Source of the DNA: an uncultured Lachnospiraceae bacterium
GTDB lineage: Bacteria > Bacillota_A > Clostridia > Lachnospirales > Lachnospiraceae
Direction: 5' to 3'
Assembly (NCBI GenBank): GCA_947175285.1
Contig: CAMWMM010000132.1
Span: 1 to 10,211 of the forward strand
DNA: 10,211 nucleotides
The notes under the pieces are model-generated. The model was not told where the DNA came from. It did no database searches and worked only from the letters and a program-made list of their open reading frames with translations. The position numbers and the translations under genes were made by a program. Of this stretch, positions 7,670 to 10,211 are shown piece by piece (within the stretch, counting starts at the first letter, position 1; each line of letters opens with the position of its first letter).

Positions 7670-7743
7670 GGCAAAACATACATAAATTCTACAACTTTTC
7701 ATGAAACGAAAGCGTGCTGACAAAGGATTTATGTATTTTTGCC
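7670..7743. repeat. Imperfect inverted repeat with 17-bp arms
   Basis: The left arm GGCAAAACATACATAAAT (7670-7687) is the reverse complement of the right arm ATTTATGTATTTTTGCC (7727-7743), except for one extra C in the left arm at 7677. The 39-nt centre contains a small palindrome, TTTCATGAAA. Neither side continues into a clean T-run outside the stem, so it does not look like a standard terminator for the toxin operon ending at 7791. It could be a structured RNA element, a miniature inverted-repeat element, or a processing or recombination site. Confidence 0.65.
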
Positions 7744-7790
7744 GACTCTAAGACTGGACGATAACCGAATAATACAAAGATTAATGAAGA

Positions 7791-8123
7791 TTATCGTAAG
7801 ATATTTTCATAATCTTGCAAGTCATGATAAACGCCAAGAACATATACAAAGCTGTCAACAACTTTATACAATATGAAATACCTATGTCGCCTAAAATGAA
7901 TCGTTCGGTATCCTAAAGCTTGCAAATCAGCATCGTCACAGAGTTTTAGACTGTCTGCCATATAAGAGAGTCTGGTGACAGTATCTTTCATATCCTGTTC
8001 AACACTTAGGGCAGCCTGTGTGTTCTCCAACTCATATACAAGATAGTCGAGAATTTGCTGCGCCTGTGTTTCTGCTTTGTCTGTGAATACAACCTTAAAA
8101 TCCGTATCTTTGTTCCAGTTCAT
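7791..8123 (-). CDS. Type II toxin, ParE/RelE superfamily
   Basis: This 110-residue protein has the size and order of a ParE/RelE-fold toxin: an N-terminal strand (FKVVFTDKAETQ), a helical hairpin (AQQILDYLVYELENTQAA, then a long helix to LSYMADSLKL), and the C-terminal sheet LGYRTIHFRRHRYFILYKV followed by YVLGVYHDLQDYENIL. Such toxins act on gyrase (ParE) or on ribosome-bound mRNA (RelE); the sequence does not settle which. The frame is open 13 codons further upstream, but I chose ATG 8123 because GAGGTG (complement of 8128-8133) lies 4 nt before it. With this start it overlaps the antitoxin 3' end by 29 nt, typical of translational coupling. No disruption is seen, so the toxin is probably functional. 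Confidence 0.85.
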   Translation of the reverse strand: MNWNKDTDFKVVFTDKAETQAQQILDYLVYELENTQAALSVEQDMKDTVTRLSYMADSLKLCDDADLQALGYRTIHFRRHRYFILYKVVDSFVYVLGVYHDLQDYENILR

Positions 8124-8349
8124 CAAACACCTCATTAGTGCTTTTGTATCTACCAGCTGCAATATCGTTTTCTGCAGTCATAGCATCTTTCATAAAATCA
8201 TCTTTTGACATACGCTTCAAGGATCGGCCAACTGTGACATCAGTCAGTTCGTGCTGACGAAAGAGTTTTTTAATTAAGTCTTGGATTTTTATCAGATCGG
8301 CTTCTGGCAATTTTTCCATCATAGAAATCGTTCTTTCTAATGTTGTCAT
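8095..8349 (-). CDS. Type II antitoxin of the ParE/RelE-type module
   Basis: This 84-residue protein is the upstream partner of the toxin and ends inside it. Its first half is helical (MMEKLPEADLIKIQDLIKKL), and it ends in a charged segment (AENDIAAGRYKSTNEVFDEL) of the sort that wraps a ParE/RelE toxin. I cannot assign the DNA-binding fold with confidence. A strong Shine-Dalgarno, GGAAGGAG (complement of 8358-8365), lies 8 nt before ATG 8349. The antitoxin-first order and 29-nt overlap are classic for these modules and keep antitoxin in excess. Autoregulation through the repeated elements at 8375-8421 is an inference. The module is inverted relative to all its neighbours, which fits horizontal acquisition. 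Confidence 0.82.
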   Translation of the reverse strand: MTTLERTISMMEKLPEADLIKIQDLIKKLFRQHELTDVTVGRSLKRMSKDDFMKDAMTAENDIAAGRYKSTNEVFDELEQRYGF

Positions 8350-8374
8350 TATATTGCTCCTTCCTGAATGTTTT

Positions 8375-8421
8375 ATATTATAGCATTTTTATAACTATCT
8401 ATGCCCATATTATAGCATTTT
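8375..8421 (-). promoter_or_regulatory. Duplicated extended -10 promoter elements before the toxin-antitoxin operon
   Basis: The 15-mer AAAATGCTATAATAT (minus strand) occurs exactly twice, at 8375-8389 and 8407-8421, with a 32-nt period, close to three helical turns. Each copy contains TGCTATAAT, an extended -10 (TGnTATAAT). The proximal TATAAT is at 8377-8382, which would start RNA near 8370, just before the antitoxin SD. The distal copy has a partial -35 (TTTATA) at 17 nt. Tandem start sites, or an operator overlapping each promoter, would both fit. Confidence 0.6.
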
Positions 8422-8599
8422 ATCTAACAGATATAAATATTTTGTTGTTTTGTTTATGAGATTTTTATTATTTGGCTGTCGCTGAAAAGCGTCGTCTTTT
8501 CATATAGGTTTGAATTGAGTGAAATAACTTTACATAACATGAAAAATATGTACAAACTGTTAAAAAACGCGTAAAATACGCTAAATATGGCTTTTTTAC
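8422..8599. other. Divergent intergenic DNA between the toxin-antitoxin and HU genes
   Basis: The space between the two divergent genes (antitoxin start 8349, HU start 8699) is about 350 bases. Apart from the promoter elements at each end I see no gene. It is AT-rich, with small palindromes: CGCT-gaaa-AGCG near 8485 and GCGTA-aaa-TACGC at 8569-8581, the latter about 20 nt before the HU -35. These may be operators or chance structures. Confidence 0.5.
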
Positions 8600-8628
8600 T
8601 TGACAAGAGATGCAAAAACGATTATAAC
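8600..8628 (+). promoter_or_regulatory. Sigma-A-type promoter for HU
   Basis: TTGACA (8600-8605) matches the -35 consensus exactly. A 17-nt spacer leads to TATAAC (8623-8628), five of six matches to TATAAT. RNA should start near 8635, giving a leader of about 64 nt that carries AGGAGG at 8685-8690. It is the best vegetative promoter visible in the window and fits the high abundance of HU. Confidence 0.85.
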
Positions 8629-8698
8629 TAGACATAGATGTTTCAAAAGAGAGACTTCTAAAGAAAATGAAAACTCATTTGAAGAGGAGGAGTTTAAA

Positions 8699-8971
8699 AT
8701 GAACAAAACTGAATTAGTAGCAGCTATGGCTGATCAGGCAGGATTATCCAAGAAGGATTCAGAAAAAGCATTAAAAGCATTTACAGATGTTGTTGCTGCT
8801 GAATTGAAAAAAGGCGGAAAAGTACAGTTAGTTGGTTTTGGTACTTTTGAAGTTGCTGAAAGAGCAGCAAGAGAAGGTAGAAATCCTCAGACAGGCGCTG
8901 TTATGAAAATTCCGGCATCTAAGGCACCTAAGTTCAAAGCTGGCAAGGCTTTAAAAGATTCTATCAACTAA
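8699..8971 (+). CDS. hup: HU family DNA-binding protein
   Basis: This 90-residue histone-like protein binds and bends DNA as a dimer in the nucleoid. Two N-terminal helices (MNKTELVAAMADQAG, then DSEKALKAFTDVVAAELKKG) are followed by the HU core GFGTFEVAERAAREGRNPQTG, with P63 at the arm tip that intercalates DNA, and the closing IPASKAPKFKAGKALKD. Length and motifs match the family throughout. ATG 8699 is set by AGGAGG eight nt upstream. The frame is open back to 8600, but that stretch overlaps the promoter. The gene has its own promoter and terminator and so forms a single-gene unit. HU usually sits near this rqcP-yabPQ group in Lachnospiraceae-type genomes. Confidence 0.97.
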   Translation: MNKTELVAAMADQAGLSKKDSEKALKAFTDVVAAELKKGGKVQLVGFGTFEVAERAAREGRNPQTGAVMKIPASKAPKFKAGKALKDSIN

Positions 8972-8993
8972 TAAACGCTATTGAACACATGAG

Positions 8994-9034
8994 AAAAGAA
9001 CCTGTATATGCGCTGCATAGTACAGGTTCTTTTT
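8994..9034 (+). terminator. Intrinsic terminator after HU
   Basis: AAAAGAACCTGTA (8994-9006) pairs perfectly over 13 bp with TACAGGTTCTTTT (9021-9033). Inside, TATGC (9007-9011) and GCATA (9015-9019) can extend the stem by five pairs around a GCT loop, with one bulged G. The T-run is part of the right arm and its end. It closes the HU unit and lies 27 nt before the rqcP start. Confidence 0.88.
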
Positions 9035-9061
9035 AACATAAAGGAGAAAGAGAGTATTATT

Positions 9062-9304
9062 ATGAGATTAGATAAATATTTAAAAGTTTCCCGTTTGATT
9101 AAAAGACGTACCGTTGCAAATGAAGCATGCGATGCAGGAAGAGTTTTTATTAATGACAAACCGGCAAAAGCATCCACAAATGTTAAGGTCGGCGATGTCA
9201 TTGCGATTCAATTTGGCAATAAAGAGGTAAAAGTAGAAGTGTTGGACGTTCAGGAGACAGTACGTAAGGAAGAGGCAAAAGAGCTTTTCCGTTACCTCAC
9301 ATAA
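9062..9304 (+). CDS. rqcP: S4-domain RNA-binding protein RqcP (YabO)
   Basis: This 80-residue protein is nearly all S4 domain: MRLDKYLKVSRLIKRRTVAN, then DAGRVFINDKPAKAS and a VKVGDVIAIQFG strand. In B. subtilis RqcP (YabO) binds the stalled large ribosomal subunit with RqcH and helps add C-terminal alanine tails to incomplete chains. The assignment here rests on S4 motifs, length, and position before yabP-yabQ, as in B. subtilis. ATG 9062 is preceded by AAAGGAG (9040-9046), a rather long 15 nt away, with a purine run GAAAGAGAG closer by. The frame is open upstream to 9008, but that part lies in the HU terminator. Only 27 nt separate it from that terminator, so its promoter is unclear. Confidence 0.9.
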   Translation: MRLDKYLKVSRLIKRRTVANEACDAGRVFINDKPAKASTNVKVGDVIAIQFGNKEVKVEVLDVQETVRKEEAKELFRYLT

Positions 9305-9309
9305 TATTC

Positions 9310-9338
9310 GCATATTTCTTAAAGTCTGTGCATACATT
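9310..9338 (+). promoter_or_regulatory. Sigma-E (mother-cell sporulation) promoter for yabP-yabQ
   Basis: GCATATT (9310-9316), exactly 14 nt, then CATACATT (9331-9338) fits the sigma-E consensus as I recall it from B. subtilis (kmATATT-N14-CATACAHT) at every specified base and at the spacer. RNA would start near 9345, just before the yabP SD (AGGGAGG, 9356-9362). The site begins six nt after the rqcP stop. yabP is a sigma-E gene in B. subtilis, so biology and sequence agree. Confidence 0.85.
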
Positions 9339-9367
9339 TAACTGGAAGAGATTTCAGGGAGGTATGT

Positions 9368-9658
9368 ATGGAGGATTTAAACAATATAAATAAAAAACCC
9401 CATAAACTGATGCTCACGAATAGAAGGACATGTACTATCAGCGGCGTGAATGATGTATTGTCTTTCGATGTCAATGAAATTTTATTGGAAACAGAGCAGG
9501 GAATGCTGATGATAAAGGGAAATGAACTTCATGTCAGCAGATTGTCTCTGGATAAAGGAGAAGTGGATATTGACGGTCGGATAGACAGTTTTACTTATTC
9601 GGAAACAGCCGGATATGGCTCTAAAGGAGAATCTCTATTGGCAAGATTGTTTAAATAA
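9368..9658 (+). CDS. yabP: Sporulation protein YabP
   Basis: This 96-residue protein matches the YabP family in length and layout: a short polar N-terminus (MEDLNNINKKPHKLMLTNRR), then beta-strand-rich sequence with the conserved pattern CTISGVNDVLSFDVNEILLE, TEQGMLMIKGNELHVSRLSL and DKGEVDIDGRIDSFTY. It has no membrane segment and probably acts in the mother cell. yabP and yabQ are mother-cell genes; yabQ is needed for spore cortex formation in B. subtilis, while the precise role of YabP is less clear. ATG 9368 has AGGGAGG five nt upstream; an out-of-frame ATG at 9364 is ignored. It begins right after the sigma-E promoter and is followed 47 nt later by yabQ. Confidence 0.92.
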   Translation: MEDLNNINKKPHKLMLTNRRTCTISGVNDVLSFDVNEILLETEQGMLMIKGNELHVSRLSLDKGEVDIDGRIDSFTYSETAGYGSKGESLLARLFK

Positions 9659-9660
9659 TA

Positions 9661-9683
9661 GAAAATTTACTTCGTAAATTATC
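9661..9683 (+). other. Small hairpin between yabP and yabQ
   Basis: AATTTAC-ttc-GTAAATT (9664-9680) forms a 7-bp stem, extendable to ten pairs with one mismatch. It lies just before the yabQ SD (AAAGGAG, 9687-9693). There is no T-run after it, so it is not a standard terminator. It may affect yabQ translation or mRNA stability, or be incidental. Confidence 0.4.
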
Positions 9684-9705
9684 TATAAAGGAGAATAGCC
9701 GGATT

Positions 9706-10194
9706 ATGAGTCAGGATATTATACAGGAGGTTACTTTTTTTCTGCATTCTATTTTCATGGGCGTTGTCATTACCTTTGTTTATGATTGGCTTTTGATTCT
9801 TAGAAAACTGATAAAGCACGGCACTTTTTGGATTTCGTTGGAAGATTTCTTTTTTTGGATTGCCTGTGGTCTGGGTGTTTTCTATATGCTTTATCGGGAA
9901 AATAATGGGGTGCTGCGATGGTTTACTGTATTAGGGGCCATGGTTGGAATGTTGCTCTATAAATGGCTGATTAGTAGACTTTTCATACATATTATGTCAA
10001 CAATTATATACAAGATAATGTGGATACTCTTCCGTGTGATACAAATTATTGTAAAACCTTTAAAATGGCTATTTTCAAAACTTATAAAATTAACAAACTT
10101 TTTGAAAAAGAAAATAAAAAAATGTCAAAATTTCATAAAAAATAGGTTGACGGGCATTCTAAAAACACTTAAAATTGTTTTATGTAAACATTAA
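9706..10194 (+). CDS. yabQ: Spore cortex biosynthesis membrane protein YabQ
   Basis: This 162-residue integral membrane protein shows the YabQ family pattern: hydrophobic segments at about residues 10-30 (HSIFMGVVITFVYDWLLILR), 45-63 (DFFFWIACGLGVFYMLY), 70-92 (RWFTVLGAMVGMLLYKWLI) and possibly 95-118. A strongly basic tail follows (KLTNFLKKKIKKCQNFIKNR), giving many positive charges at the C-terminus. In B. subtilis YabQ is needed for cortex peptidoglycan formation in the outer forespore membrane. This protein is shorter than I recall for the Bacillus one. ATG 9706 has AAAGGAG 12 nt upstream. It probably shares the sigma-E transcript of yabP. Only 17 nt of sequence follow its stop; a divIC-type gene would be expected next. 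Confidence 0.9.
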   Translation: MSQDIIQEVTFFLHSIFMGVVITFVYDWLLILRKLIKHGTFWISLEDFFFWIACGLGVFYMLYRENNGVLRWFTVLGAMVGMLLYKWLISRLFIHIMSTIIYKIMWILFRVIQIIVKPLKWLFSKLIKLTNFLKKKIKKCQNFIKNRLTGILKTLKIVLCKH

Positions 10195-10211
10195 TGGTAT
10201 TGGGGTACACA

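Noticed and set aside
7670..7743. Intrinsic terminator of the toxin-antitoxin operon
   Set aside because: On the minus strand the stem is not followed by a T-run and the loop is long, so I list it as an inverted repeat of unknown role.
8124..8162. A 13-residue N-terminal extension of the toxin
   Set aside because: GAGGTG is placed for ATG 8123 and the extension does not resemble ParE/RelE sequence.
8569..8581. GCGTA-aaa-TACGC as an HU operator or terminator
   Set aside because: A 5-bp stem is too short to assign a function; noted only as part of the intergenic description.
8600..8698. A 33-codon N-terminal extension of HU
   Set aside because: It overlaps the -35/-10 promoter, and AGGAGG is correctly placed for ATG 8699, where all HU homology begins.

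Overview
The window is about 10.2 kb of AT-rich DNA from a spore-forming Clostridia-type Firmicute, most likely a Lachnospiraceae-like gut or rumen anaerobe. The assignment rests on the block HU – rqcP (yabO) – yabP – yabQ, a CotS-type spore-coat kinase-like gene, purine-rich Shine-Dalgarno sites, and the style of the GH3 and PEGA proteins. No search was run; family names come from motifs read by eye.

Layout, left to right. 40-2250: a cytoplasmic GH3 beta-glycosidase. 2351-2566: an unrecognised 71-residue acidic protein, 26 nt upstream of a class II CCA-adding enzyme with an HD domain (2593-3927). 3992-5002: a CotS/aminoglycoside-phosphotransferase-fold protein. 5045-7339: a large lipoprotein with PEGA-like repeats, a Ser-rich linker, a probable Ig-like domain and a Gly/Asn/Asp tail containing a 36-nt tandem repeat. 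All of these are on the + strand.

7340-8600 looks like an accessory pocket between housekeeping genes. It holds a frameshifted antitoxin-like gene remnant (7482-7636), a 74-bp imperfect inverted repeat (7670-7743) and a minus-strand type II toxin-antitoxin operon (antitoxin 8095-8349, ParE/RelE-type toxin 7791-8123). Two exact copies of a 15-nt extended -10 element, 32 nt apart, precede that operon.

8600-10194 returns to core genome. HU has a strong sigma-A-type promoter and an intrinsic terminator. rqcP (ribosome quality control) follows with almost no room for its own promoter. yabP and yabQ (sporulation) lie behind what reads as a full match to the mother-cell sigma-E consensus, at 9310-9338. 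The window ends just after yabQ, where divIC is often found in related genomes.

I see no wholly new multi-gene system. The observations most worth checking are the sigma-E promoter, the antitoxin fossil beside a live toxin-antitoxin module, the duplicated promoter element, the rqcP expression puzzle, the active-site change in the CotS-like protein, and the unusual lipoprotein.
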